64,000 nucleotides of DNA, taken from Pisolithus tinctorius. Taxonomy: Eukaryota; Basidiomycota; Agaricomycetes; Boletales; Pisolithaceae. The stretch lies in assembly GCA_024663395.1 (NCBI GenBank), contig JANFAH010000068.1:217190-281189 (forward strand), read 5' to 3'. Made by a program: the position numbers and the translations under genes. This document shows positions 25,155 to 36,270 of the stretch, in pieces. Every line of letters starts with the position of its first letter. Position 1 is the first letter of the stretch. The notes below the pieces were generated by a model. The model worked only from the letters and a program-made list of their open reading frames with translations, had not been told where the DNA came from and searched no databases.

Positions 25155-26483
25155 CTACTTCAATGCAGCCGGCCTGGAAGCCGATGCGACTGCCTGCCAA
25201 GGGTCAATGTCCTTGAAACAAAGCTCTGCACATCTGTCCAAGCACAAGAACTTACCTGCTTTGTAAGTTCGTATATCCTCCTTTGTCCAGCAAATAACAT
25301 AGCAGCAGTAAGTACGCTCTGGAGGAGTTTGCTCCCGATACCTTTATACAGGCCTTGTATGCCTTCTTCTTTCAAAATCAACGTGAGGCCGTGCAGAGAA
25401 GACTTGTACTGCGATGCTTGGCTCTGGCCGACCTGAAGCCGGCTTTTGACGACTCTAGAAAGAAAAGGACATCAGAGAGAAAGTAACACGTTAAGTACTC
25501 GACGACCCACATATAGGGATACGTCAATGTAGTCGCAACTATCAGCGCGTGAGATCCTGTACGCAACGGTCTATACATTCGACACAAACGCACCCAACTT
25601 CGACAACGCTCCTAGGAGAAAGTAATCCCAGTCACGAAGCACGGCGACACCCTTGGATCCGCGTGTGTGCAGCTTCGCCGTGCGGCTCTCGATGAGGATA
25701 TTCTTCAGCTGTTCGAAGACGGTGTACTGAATGACCGGGTTGGTGACCAAGACGAGGGCTGGACCAATTCCCCGCCAGAAACCTCCAATACCATCCTTGG
25801 CAAGTATCTGGTTGATAGTGTCCAACACCCCATGTGTCTTCGGCACGTTCTCTACCTCCCGAGAGTCGGATTCCGACTTGTGGACTGCTTGCGAAGTCTG
25901 GATAACCCATATTGGATTGCTGATGATAGTTGTCGCAGACCCTGCTCGTGCATCGGGTGCTCAGCGCAACGCATTGTTGAGAAATACCCCAAAGCACCTG
26001 CTATAAGACCAGCCAGAATAGACTCCAAGGTACTCAACGCCTTGGTTCCCTCCCGCGAATTCAGTATTATACCTCGCGAGCGCTCATAGAAGTAGTAGTA
26101 TACGCTAGCGGTCTCGTCGCATCAGTCTGTGCCAATAGGAGGTGAACATACCCGTTAGTAACTGCTATCCCAACCAAACTTGAGCTCAGACCACTGTAAA
26201 AGGCCCGCGGGCCTTCCCGCTTGACGATGTCTAGGACTGATTCCACGACCGTCTGCAATGAATCTGTGTTAGCCTGTCGACTGACACCGGCTCATTGCTA
26301 CACCACTGACCTTTGAGTGGTTCTTCGTTTCAACCGCTGCACGGGTGGACAGGACCACGAGGGGACTAACATGCCAGATTCTAGTAAAACATGCAGCAAT
26401 AATCGAGGTGCTTACTACGTCGCCGTCATGGCCACTATCCCGCCTACGGCTCCGGCAAGAGCGTGAATCGCGGAATCGCTCAT
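25155..26483 (-). CDS. Peroxisomal mitochondrial-carrier-family transporter (PMP47/Ant1-like)
   Basis: Six-helix SLC25 carrier, probably exchanging adenine nucleotides or related cofactors across the peroxisomal membrane to support fatty-acid activation. The three carrier repeats are visible: SAIHALAGAVGGIVAMTA followed across an intron by PLVVLSTRAAVETKNHSK; LESILAGLIAG with NPIWVIQTSQAV and FWRGIGPALVLVTNPVIQYT; and a third with LYKGIGSKLLQSVLTAAMLF. The modified first signature, PLVVLSTR in place of PxDxxKxR, and the NPIWVIQTSQAV block are typical of the PMP47 subgroup rather than of mitochondrial carriers. The start is ATG 26481-26483; the last exon gives a short tail ending AALK before TAG at 25155-25157. 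At least seven small exons are needed. No C-terminal SKL is present or expected for a membrane protein. Confidence 0.88.
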
Positions 26484-26738
26484 ACTGCACTGTGGTTAGT
26501 GGTACACGACAAATTCTGCGTCAAGGAAGGAGGAATGCACCGTAAAAACCGCATGGACAAAGTTTATCACATGCTGAAGCTTGAAGTCCAGCTCCACAAA
26601 TACCGGTAAAGAATGTGACAAATGAATTCAGCTGTAGGATACTACACGAATGATTTACTAGCTACGTCCAAGTTGTAAATGCATGAAATGTCATTTGATA
26701 TTGGTTCTGGGTTTCGGTAATGCATACTGGTCAACCGT

Positions 26739-29700
26739 TCAGTACTGAAATGTACCGTCTTTCAGTTGCCGGAGTAAACTCTGCATCTCCTCTACGTCCT
26801 TCTTAAATCCATTGGAACTCGAGGTAGCATCACATCTTCCCGAGGTCTGTGCACTGTCACCAGTGGTTTGTCGTCCGTCGTCTAGGGCAAGCCATCTATC
26901 TAACTGGGTGATGATAACATCCGCCTTCAGTCGGTAATGTGTGCGAATCACATCGCTAAACGGTTCCGGAGGGGTCTTCAAATTCCCAAGCATCTACTTT
27001 GGGGTTTAGCTAGGCTCGGGGGGACTCGGAGGGATCTTACTGCAGTCTTAACGACCATGCGCCGGACATTCGCTGAATCTGCCCAAGTTAGTAGAGGAAG
27101 CGAAAGACAGCAATCCGATTAGCTTACAGGCTTTGGATTGTGGCGTCCCGCCTGCGTTTGCCCATCCTGGTTCGTTGAGGTACGGCTCATCGCACAAGAT
27201 CATAGATTGAATGGAAACGAGGACCTGCGTACGGACATCGTGAGATGACTGATTTACTTCGCTCGTTGTCGTCCGACCTGTAACAATGTAGATCGACCAG
27301 AGATCCAACCTGGACCAGACCACGTTCCTAGGAGAGACAGACAAACTTTGCCATCCTGCGAGGACTACAGGTGACTGCCAACAGACAGAGCCTTACGCTA
27401 CTTACAGCATACAGATTGGGATTGAAACGATATCTCCCGCCATTGGTCTTCTCACAAAGGTCAGCTCAGTATGCAATGCAAAATGGATCATGTTACCGTC
27501 ATGTATTTCACGCTCGGAGGAGTGTGGTTGTAGGTTGGCCCGAGGAATATGTCAAACAAGAAACTGCGGTAGCTCAGTCAAGCCTCCATAACATTACCGA
27601 GCACACGTACCATCCGTCCTGATACCTGATCAAGAGCGTCAGTAGCGAGGTCAGGATGCCGAACCAAACTTACGGTGTTCCTTCTGGGCCGATGATCAAC
27701 GCTTTTATGATATCCACTCGGTTCTCGTCCACTTTCAGAAATACCGAAGAATCCCATGACACAGGAAGGTTTGTAGTGAGGACGGCCAACTGTGGAACAT
27801 CACAGCTGTGGCTCGCGATAGAGCAGCGGAGTACACGTACCTCCTTCGCGATGGCCAGAGACCGCTTCGGGAAGTCCGAATTCGCTATCATCCGAGCTTC
27901 GTTGTTGAAATAAAATTTATAATGAGGAACGGACGGGTTGGGATCGGTGGCTGGAGAGGCAACGGTAAGATCACAGTACTCGAAGCGCACTTGCATTGCC
28001 CAATCGAGATATCCTTTCTTCCTTTCTTCCTCCGTCTCCCCGGTTCTCACAGAAATATGGTCAAATGTCGACGACGTCAAGATTTTAGGGAGGGATGCGT
28101 GTAAACGGTCGACAAAAGCGTCACCCTTGGTTTCCCTGAGGGAGCGGTCAATGGCGCTCGCAGTAGCAAGGATCCGATTACAGAAGGCCAGTAACTTTTC
28201 GTTTTCGTCGTTCGGTGGTGGTGAGGATTCTTTTGCCTTACCCTTGCCTTTCGCCGTCATCCGCTTCTGTTCTTCGGTCATCTCCTCTTCAGGATCAGAA
28301 GACTTCATTCCTTCCAAGCCCTTGATAGCAGCTCGCGCTTGAATGACGATGGCTTCGAGTAGCTCGCGAGGACCAGCACTACCTTCATAGATAATTGCGC
28401 GTTCACGGATGATCGCCTTGCTATGAACAGCCTTCTTCGGCGCTACAGACTTGACAGATGAAACAACCATAATGGGCATTGCCATCATACTGGCCAGTGC
28501 TTCGTGATTTGAGATAGTCTGGAATATGGGAAACAATAGTGAGATGGACATTTCTAGCAAACCTGCGGGTTACCTCCAGCCACTCGAATAATTTGAAGTA
28601 GAGAACTGAGCGCTCAGACATGTCCGTCAAAGAATCATTTCGTAGGAGAGTTGAGCACAAGTAGTTGAAGCGTCTTCGAAGGTGAGCCAGGGCTGTAGGA
28701 TGGACCATATAGTCGCTGGTAAGAGCACCTCCATGTCTGCGAAGGGATGGGAGGTAGACACGTATTTGAGATAGCATAAAGCCAATTTTCTCGTCTTTTA
28801 CACGCTGCTGAGCCTGAGCCTCGAGTTGACCCGAGGTCTGCTTATCGTCAGAGCTACGGGAGGGGGCGAGGTCGTCATACTCACGTCCTCGCGCTGATCT
28901 CCGGCATAACCAGTCCCTCCTTTCGCCTTCCGTCCCATGGGGAATGGGGTGTAGTAACTGTCGCTCTCTTCGTCATCACCAGTTGGGGTAGAGTGTGCAT
29001 GGAGCTTCCGTTTCTTGTTAGATTTCGATCTTTGAGGTCCCTGGTTACCATTACCAATGGGCTGCTGCCTTTGTTCGGCGAAAGTGGCTTCAAGCATTGC
29101 AAGTCCAACGCCAAGTATAACCCCTTGCATGTTCGAACAATGAAATAGGCTGGCATTACCGCTGGATGCGGATGGATGATTGTTGGCAGAGTTCACCATT
29201 TCGCCACATGCAAAACAGAATTCGATTTTACAGGTTGGACACGACTGCTTGATAATTGCCTGTAGATGTTCGATATATGACGGAAACTCGGGCTGAGCGC
29301 TGTATCAGAGGGGGAAATCAATTACGATGGCCATGTAAGACTCACAAATAGTGAGAAAAAGTCGTATTTCTTCCTGGGAACCTTGAACCCGCAACGTTGC
29401 GGACAGGGGCAGCTACCACTGCACAGATAGTCATACAGAGCGAAAAGGAAGGATTGCTCATTGCCCTCGGGACAACCTTTCATCCATTCGCCTTGCGTCA
29501 TGAGTTTGATGGGTTCTTTGGATTCTGGTAAGCTGACGAATTCCGCTTCCTCCTCGACTTCGATGACTTCTTCGCGACGATCCTTTGAAAAGAATATTCC
29601 TACTGGACGATGAAGAAAATAGGAGGCGGGTTTAACACACACACTTGCCTGCATACGGGTCCACTTCTCTTGCCGTTGGCTGGATTTCAAAGTCTGACTC

Positions 29701-30151
29701 GTAGTCCACATAATCCTCGACTAAACGAACGAACGTCAGCCAACGTCGGACACGCCCACATGTCGGAGTATCTACCGTCATCTTCGATATCGTCATCCAT
29801 CATGTCATGGTCTTGCACCACGTCCTCCGGAGTCTAACGAAAACTAAATTAAACATGATGAGGGAACAGGTATATGCATGGCCCCTTACGGATGCGTGAG
29901 GGGTGCGCGATGGGGTAAGGATGGAGGACGTGTCGGGCTGCATACGCACGCCCTCGCCCTCATCGTGCACGTGAGCGAACTCTCCATCGAAGATACGCTC
30001 AGCGGCCTGCATGACATCCTTGTACTTGTGCAGTGCTGCACAGGCCTGGGGCACGGTTGCACCCTAACAGGACTTGGGGTGAGTGGCGCTGTTATCAGGT
30101 GGACGGAGTTGGAGTTACCATCTCCACAAGCTGCTGAATCTGCTTGTCCAT
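26739..30151 (-). CDS. Large UBA + Cys-rich + UBC (E2) ubiquitin-conjugating enzyme, BIRC6/UBE2O class
   Basis: Predicted to carry ubiquitin on a cysteine and transfer it to substrates, perhaps with some E3 function. The N-terminus, spliced across an intron (QIQQLVEMGATVPQACAALH), matches a UBA ubiquitin-binding domain. An acidic stretch follows, then Cys-rich blocks (SGSCPCPQRCGF and SCPTCKIEFCFACGE) like RING/IBR zinc ligands, and a long helical region. The UBC fold is at the C-terminus: [58 protein letters not shown] and LVSIQSMILCDEPYLNEPG. The catalytic Cys codon is 27341-27343. These features are closest to BIRC6/UBE2O-type enzymes. About a dozen exons are needed, one of 15 nt (27611-27625). 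The start is ATG 30149-30151. It diverges from NEM1. Confidence 0.85.
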
Positions 30152-30511
30152 TGTAAAGTGGAGGTTAGAAGTGTGCGGCAATGAAATCTGTCCGACCAGA
30201 CTGAGCTGATAATTGGCAGCTTGAATGCTAGTTCTTGTCACGTGTCACGGAGGGTGACTGTGTACCAGGTTGGCATCATATGTATACAGCGACACGGCGA
30301 TATTTCACTGGCCACCAATACATATAATATTTATACTACATGACAGGCAACATGTGTATGAATGGCGTCCGATATGACAGGATGAATTATGAGATGTATA
30401 TGGGGCCGATATAAAGACACGTGTTGTGTGTTGGAAGAGTGCAGCTATTAGTGACGACGAGCAAGCAGTCGCAGTGACGGGTTCGCTGTCGTCCACCAAC
30501 TGTCCTGTCCG
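30152..30511. promoter_or_regulatory. Divergent intergenic region between the E2 gene and NEM1
   Basis: A 360-bp gap between head-to-head start codons. It contains an AT-rich patch (about 30318-30345) and no supported open frame. Both promoters should lie here. Confidence 0.45.
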
Positions 30512-31979
30512 ATGAACTCGCTCGCGTACGTCTCCCGCAAGTTCGATGTCCTGCTTTCGAGCTCGCCCCGCACTCCCCCGTCCACCCCAGCCAGCGAGTG
30601 TCCGCCATTCCACTGGCACAGACGACGCAGCTCTGATTCCAGCTCGCTCAAGCGTACAAAGACGTGGTCAGACAAGTCCCTCTCTCCATCCCCATCCCCG
30701 CCAGAAGGCCCTTCGCTCCCTCGTCCTAAACGCTCATATTCCATTCCCTCTGCCTTCTTTCCTCCTTCGCCCCAATCACCGTCACAGCCCTCATCTCCGT
30801 CAGGCGCCCCGGCCGATCGCATCATTCCACCAAAGCCAAAGTTAAGGCTCAGATTTAGAAGCGCATGGAGGCGTGTCTCCCTCCTTCGCGTCTTCGTGTT
30901 CGTATGGAACACCCTCTGTGCCACCTGGATCTCCTGGTTTCCCGCAGAAATCGAGTCCAAGGCCGGAAATGTCCCCAACGTCTCCATGCGAGAAAACGCT
31001 CTCCATCCAGACTACGAATCCCACTTCGATGCCACTCCTTCTGCATTGCCATCCATTCCCCGCCCTCCCGCTCCAGATACCCCCAGCGACCCACTTCATA
31101 GACTTGCAAGATCAGCTGTACAACCACTCCCTACCCCTCCTCCTACCCCCGAATGTCTTGCCCAGCAACCGTCCCTCCCTTCTCCCCCTGCAGACACAAC
31201 TTCTCGTGTTCCTACCCCCACAAATGCACACAAAACCCCCTTTCATTTCCCGAAGACGCTGGTCCTTGACCTCGACGAAACCCTCATTCACTCCACCTCA
31301 AAGCCTCTGTCCCATTCATCCGGACCTCTCGGTCTTCTCGCTCTCGGAAGACGTAATAAAGGTCATACAGTCGAAGTTATCCTGGGCGGTCGTCACACTT
31401 TGTATCATGTCTATAAGAGACCTTTTGTAGATTATTTCCTACGCAAGGTAATCATTATCGCGAACCTCTCTGGACAGTCCTTGACAGCCACGTCTCCTTA
31501 GGTGTCCGGATGGTATACGTTGGTCGTCTTCACAGCTTCCATGGAAGAATATGCCGATCCCGTCATTGACTGGTTAGACGCTGGGCGCGGCATTCTTACC
31601 CGTAGATTCTTTCGTGAGGTACGTCTTTCCTTCTTTTCCTCTCTATTCTTTCCTAAGCGTTCGTCCACAGTCTTGCACCCTCCTCCCAAACGGATCCTAC
31701 ACCAAGGATCTATCAATTGTAGAGCAAGACCTTGCCCGCATTTGCCTCATCGATAACTCGCCCATAAGCTATCGTGTGAATGAGGGTACTGTTTTCCTCG
31801 TTTGGTCCCTTTTTATCTTCGTCGTTGACATCTTTTCCACAGCAAACGGCATACCCATAGAAGGCTGGACCCATGATCCATCCGACGAAGCCTTGCTTGA
31901 CCTGTTACCGATCCTCGACTCCCTGCGCTTCACTTCTGACGTTCGCAGCGTGTTGGGCCTTCGAGGATTCTCTTCATAG
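30512..31979 (+). CDS. NEM1: Nem1/Dullard-type FCP1-family phosphatase
   Basis: ER/nuclear-membrane phosphatase that, with Spo7, dephosphorylates lipin Pah1 and so controls lipid storage and nuclear membrane growth. The N-terminal 110 residues are Ser/Pro-rich and basic. A hydrophobic segment ([20 protein letters not shown]) is a probable membrane anchor, followed by a Pro-rich linker. The catalytic NIF domain has [12 protein letters not shown], the DxDx(T/V) nucleophile motif, then [20 protein letters not shown] and [11 protein letters not shown]. Four exons fit exactly: 30512-31447, 31502-31618, 31671-31785 and 31843-31979, with GT-AG introns of 52-57 nt. The ending, [21 protein letters not shown], is the family's usual C-terminus. 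Confidence 0.95.
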
Positions 31980-32335
31980 TCCATTCACTTCGGAACTCTG
32001 GTAATTCACAACCGCCATTGATACTGTTAGAACGTTGTCTCCATCATTCATTACGAAGCTTTGCGCCGTTCTCAAACTTGCATTCACGTCCCGCTCCCGC
32101 CCAAGTTCACCGGCACCACCACAGTACAGTACTGAACATCATCGTTGCATAATTTAATACTGCTTATCCTGTACATTATCGATTTCACAACATCCCTACA
32201 AGTCAGCAAATGGCACAAAGTGTGCAGTGCAATTAAGATGGAGGAAGCAGGATATACACGTAAATTGATTGGGATGTGAACAATGAGTCGTAACAGAAAG
32301 CCATACATCAATAACGGCCAAGCATTGTCCCGGTA
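31980..32335. other. Convergent 3' intergenic region, NEM1/SNF7
   Basis: 356 bp between two converging stop codons. Only short chance frames occur. It presumably holds both 3' untranslated regions and polyadenylation signals. Confidence 0.5.
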
Positions 32336-33211
32336 TTACATGGCAAGTGCAGCCTGCAACTCCTTGAGCTGCGCATCCTCGTCATCTTCTATTGCAGGGC
32401 GAGGACCTACGATTGTATGAATACACCACACAAGAAAACAGCATGAACTGAGCTTACGTTCTTCCACTCTCCGTGCGCCGGCTGGGACATGCGCCGGGAC
32501 ATGTTCTGCGCCAGCTAGACGTTCGTCCAAGTGCTCCTGCTCGAGTTGCTCGAGTTCCGTCTTGAGGTCCTCCTACAATAGATACTGAGTGCCAGATAAC
32601 TTTGGCGAATGGGTGCTATAGTTACCTCGTCCACAGCTTCCGTTCCGTTTGGAGCTGAAATTGCTTCTGCAATCTCGTTTGCAATCTCCCTCTGTTCCGT
32701 AATCTTTGATAGGGTGGAATCAACCTTGTCCATGGTCCTGGATAGATCGTTAGATGTACTGCCATGTCGACACAGGACTCAAAAACAAACATATAGCCGT
32801 GGATAGAGGAGAGTACGTCGGACGCCTTCTTCAACGCTTGCATTGTCTCTACGTTCAAGTTGGCAGATTCCAACGTATTGATTTGCATCTCCAGCTGCAG
32901 TCGCTGTCCAGCTAATCTGTCCATCTCGGTCTCGCTAGCCTTCTTCCTGCGCAGTGCTTGGGTTGCGACTGTGGTGCGACCAGCCTGATTGCATCAGGGA
33001 TACCAGGAGAACGAAGAATTGCCAACGCACCAGCCTTGTTCGATACCGCATTCGCCTTGGCTTTCTTGAGTTCTTCGTCGATTTTCTTCTGGAGGTACTC
33101 TTCTTTCTTCTCTATCATTTGCAGCTGCTGTCTCAACCCCACGATTGCGTCTCGAGCAGCCTGCTTATTATCTCGCCTCCCCCCAAAGTACGACATGATG
33201 GAAGACATCAT
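32336..33211 (-). CDS. SNF7: ESCRT-III subunit Snf7/Vps32
   Basis: Polymerises on endosomes to drive intralumenal vesicle budding and membrane scission. The N-terminal amphipathic anchor and first helix are clear (MSSIMSYFGGRRDNKQAARD, IVGLRQQLQMIEKKEEYLQK). They are followed by KKASETEMDRLAGQRLQLEM, the conserved NLNVETMQALKKASDVLSSI block, MDKVDSTLSKITEQREIANE, and a C-terminal ELEQLEQ-type region ending QLKELQAALAM, consistent with a terminal MIM-like helix. Exons are joined by short introns near 32400-32460, 32575-32630, 32735-32790 and 32950-33020. Two adjacent ATG codons open the frame (33211 and 33208). Protein length is about 220 residues, as expected. It lies downstream of LAG1 on the same strand. 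Confidence 0.94.
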
Positions 33212-33472
33212 ATTGACTCGCAGGTGGATGTGGTGGGTCAGAACAAAGAGCAAAGGCCAAGGTGAGAGATCTCAGGCTGGGACGAGGCTGCGGTCAGACG
33301 CTGGACTATCAGACCGGTAGCCAGAAAAGGAAATCACGCCCCTCTGCTATGTCCCCATCCCACATTAATATGGTATCATAGGTATGTCCATTTGCACTGA
33401 ATTATGGTATGTAGTGAAATGTCTAACTGCCACCAGGTCTGAAAATTAAATGGATAGTCTACTGTGCTCAGA

Positions 33473-34784
33473 TCAATCGTCCTTGTCTTCTACAATGCTG
33501 CCGGGGTATTGATATCAGATCCGTTCCCAAAGATTTTTAAAAAAAAGATACTCACTCCTCTTCGTCGCTACGGTGGTCTGACGCACCTTGACCGGTCAAA
33601 ACGCGCCATGCCACCCGACATATCATCCAGAACCATACAACTTGAAGTATCTTCAGTTATATTCAGTAAAGTGTCACAAGTAGGATTGGCGATTTAGCTT
33701 TACCTCCAAGAATACCAGCAAGCTGACGAAAGTATTGTTCGTAATTTCGGAGAAGTACGCGCCCCGCTCCGGCGCCCACGAATTCTCTGGTACGAGCCGA
33801 ACGGAGTCAAACCATGCTGACTTGATAGCGATCACAAACAGCACATGCCGAGTGATGAGCCAAGAGACAAGGAACGAGCCAAACGTTATGTCACATAGGG
33901 TATACAAGCCGATGTATCGGAACATTTTGGCGATCTGGGGGTGAAATTCAGCGTCGACATTCATTCAGTGATAACAAGGGATGCCACGCACAGGTAAGAG
34001 AATGTCACTGAAATCCATTATAACGGCAATGAGACATCCGATACGGGTGTAGTTAGTAAAGTAGCTTGCAACTAAGAGAAAAACTGTGATGACATGGTGC
34101 GTCATCATTTGCCCGTGGTCTTTTCTGCGAGCCTCTGCATTGAGAATGAATATCTGGTGCGAATAGAACGCAGTCTGAGTTATGTAGTACAGCTTAAGGG
34201 GTCCGGCAAGAGGAGCATGGGGGTAGTTCAACCAGAGGGCCGTAGGATCCAGGACGCGGGTGGGGAGTTGGCTGTGCACATACTAAATGTCCCAGGGAGT
34301 CGTCAACAACACGCGACGAGGACACAGGAAAAATACTGACCAGACCATACGAAAATTGAATGGAATAGTATATGGCTGACCAACCCTGTTCGGCGAATCT
34401 CATCACGCTCCTATGCATTTTCCGTGCTTGCTTTTTGGACATGGATGGGGACGCATCTTCCTTGCTGGTATGCACTGCGCATCCGTTTGCTGCTGACCCG
34501 TTGGGTGTACCGGTTCCGTCGTTTGTAGGCCGTGGAGATCTCTCCCAATCCCGAGTGAGTTTCCACCTGGCAAACGGTTCCAAAACATAGATGCGCGTGA
34601 AGTCACGTAGTATCGCCATGATGGCAATGTATGATATAATCAGACATCCGTCCAAGAGGCCCGTGCTAAAGTACGCGGAGTCGTGGAAAGAGTCGGTATA
34701 GATAGGTTTTTCCGTCGGATACGAGAGCGTAAAGAATGGAACGAGGAAGGACGGGAGCCATTCTGCGGCCTGCGGGGTATTCAT
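33473..34784 (-). CDS. LAG1: Ceramide synthase (Lag1/Lac1, TLC domain)
   Basis: Multi-pass ER enzyme that N-acylates sphingoid bases with very-long-chain acyl-CoA to make ceramide. The TLC domain is evident: SVMRFAEQGWSAIYYSIQFS, LKLYYITQTAFYSHQIFILN, the Lag motif with paired histidines in KDHGQMMTHHVIT, then RIGCLIAVIMDFSDILLP. After an intron comes KMFRYIGLYTLCDITFGSFL with SWLITRH. A further small exon gives LQVVWFWMICRVAWRVLTG and an acidic, Ser-containing tail (SDHRSDEED), as in fungal Lag1 proteins. The last coding exon, ending in DIVEDKDD and TGA at 33473, is supported by a perfect GTGAGT donor; without it the protein would stop a few codons earlier. The start is ATG 34782-34784 (MNTPQAAEW). 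Confidence 0.93.
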
Positions 34785-35131
34785 TGGAATGTTATGTATC
34801 AAGTCGTCAAAATTTCATGGACAGAAGGACAACCGTGTGTTCGTTTCGGCTGTAATTTTGCGCTTGTTTTGTCCAGTCACGTTCTTTGGCGTCAAAACAC
34901 GACCAAGAGCGAATAAACTGGATAGACGGTCGAATGGGCGCGTCAGTTTCGGGGTTCGGTGTCGAGAAGGTTGACGGAACCAAATGGTGTAGTGTAGGTT
35001 CAACACTAGTCTGTATTTCATTTTTAACTTGCAGGGGTGTAAAGGTGGCCCGTGCGACTAACCTTCCTAATTAGGGGTTGAGTGCCCACTGGCCCGTCCA
35101 TGGGCCAGTCCACCGTACGCATGCACTTGCC
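34785..35131. promoter_or_regulatory. Divergent intergenic region between LAG1 and the U1A/U2B''-like gene
   Basis: A 347-bp gap between head-to-head start codons; no supported coding frame. It should hold both promoters. Confidence 0.45.
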
Positions 35132-36084
35132 ATGTCCTCGACCTCGCAACCGAACACGACATTGTATATCAATAATCTTAATGACAAGGTCAAGAAAGAG
35201 GAGTTGCGCTTACAGCTGTATGCGCTTTTCACCACCTATGGCAAAGTCATCGACATCATCGCATCCAAAGGACCTAAAATGAAGGGGCAGGCATTTCTCG
35301 TATTCACAGATCTTGCTTCAGCAACGACAGCAATGAGGGCTTGCGAAGGTATGATGTTCTACGATAAGCCAATGGTGAGTCTTATCCGAGCACAGCGGCA
35401 CAAATATCCAGTGATGCATGATGGATTGTTCAGCGCGTCAGTTACGCCAAAACAAAGTCCTACGCAACTTCGCGCAGGGAGGATCCTGACTTTGTACCTC
35501 CAACCTCTGTGCATGCACGTCCAGAAGTTTCCACGATCGGAAAAGTCACTGTTTCTTCCCTCGACAAACGCCTGCGAACGGATGATTCTACGCCCGACGA
35601 ACCCCAATCCAAGAGGGAGAAATCGGAAGACGACAGTGAAGGGGAGGAGATGGAAATAGACGAAGACGAAGATAAGGAACAACAGAGTCGGGCGCCAGGT
35701 GTGTAGCTGTCATAAGAACATGTCTGGAAGGACTCTTACGACGTGTCTTTCCAGCTGCCATGCCTGCGCCTATCCAACAGCCATCTCCACGCTTATTGTG
35801 CACCAACTTACCACAAGAAGTCACTGACGACGTGCTTTCAGTCCTCTTTCAGCAGTACGTAATACTTGAACGCCATTGGCGCTGTATCACTACCATGCTC
35901 CAACAGGTACCGTGGATTCCAATCGACGCATGTCACACAGGCCCAAACACCAAATGCTGCTGGCGCAAAGGTCAAGATGGCGCAAGTATTTTTCGAGTCT
36001 TCTGAGTTGGCTTCGGTGGCAAAAGAGGCCCTGGATGGCTTCACCTTAAAGAAGGGATGGCAAATGAGCGTCGCCTACGTTTGA
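35132..36084 (+). CDS. U1A/U2B''-type snRNP protein (two RRMs)
   Basis: Spliceosomal RNA-binding protein of the U1A/U2B'' family, binding a U1 or U2 snRNA loop. The first RRM has TLYINNLNDKVKKEEL with the LYxLFxxYG pattern (QLYALFTTYGKVIDI) and RNP1-like KGQAFLVF, ending MRVSYAKTKS across an intron. An acidic, Ser/Glu-rich linker follows. A second RRM begins RLLCTNLPQEVTDDVLSVLF with LFQQYRGFQSTHV and AQVFFESSELASVAKEALDG, ending SVAYV. Four exons: 35132-35374, 35434-35698, 35755-35854 and 35907-36084, with GT-AG introns of 52-59 nt. From sequence alone I cannot decide whether it serves U1 or U2. Confidence 0.92.
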
Positions 36085-36270
36085 TCCCATTCTCCCCCCA
36101 GAAATGCTTGTACTTATGCACTCATGGCCACCCGCATGCCAAATACAACGACTTGAGTTGTGTTTCAGGGGCTTCTTATTGGCCCGGAACTAACATCGAG
36201 CTAGCAGAGACGTTCACGTATCAAACAGAAGACTGGGTATAATAGCAAAGCGTTTCCTTGAGAGGCGTTT

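Noticed and set aside
33536..33548. Poly-A/T run as a possible retroelement tail
   Set aside because: It is a short run inside the last LAG1 intron, with no reverse transcriptase, target-site duplication or element ends.
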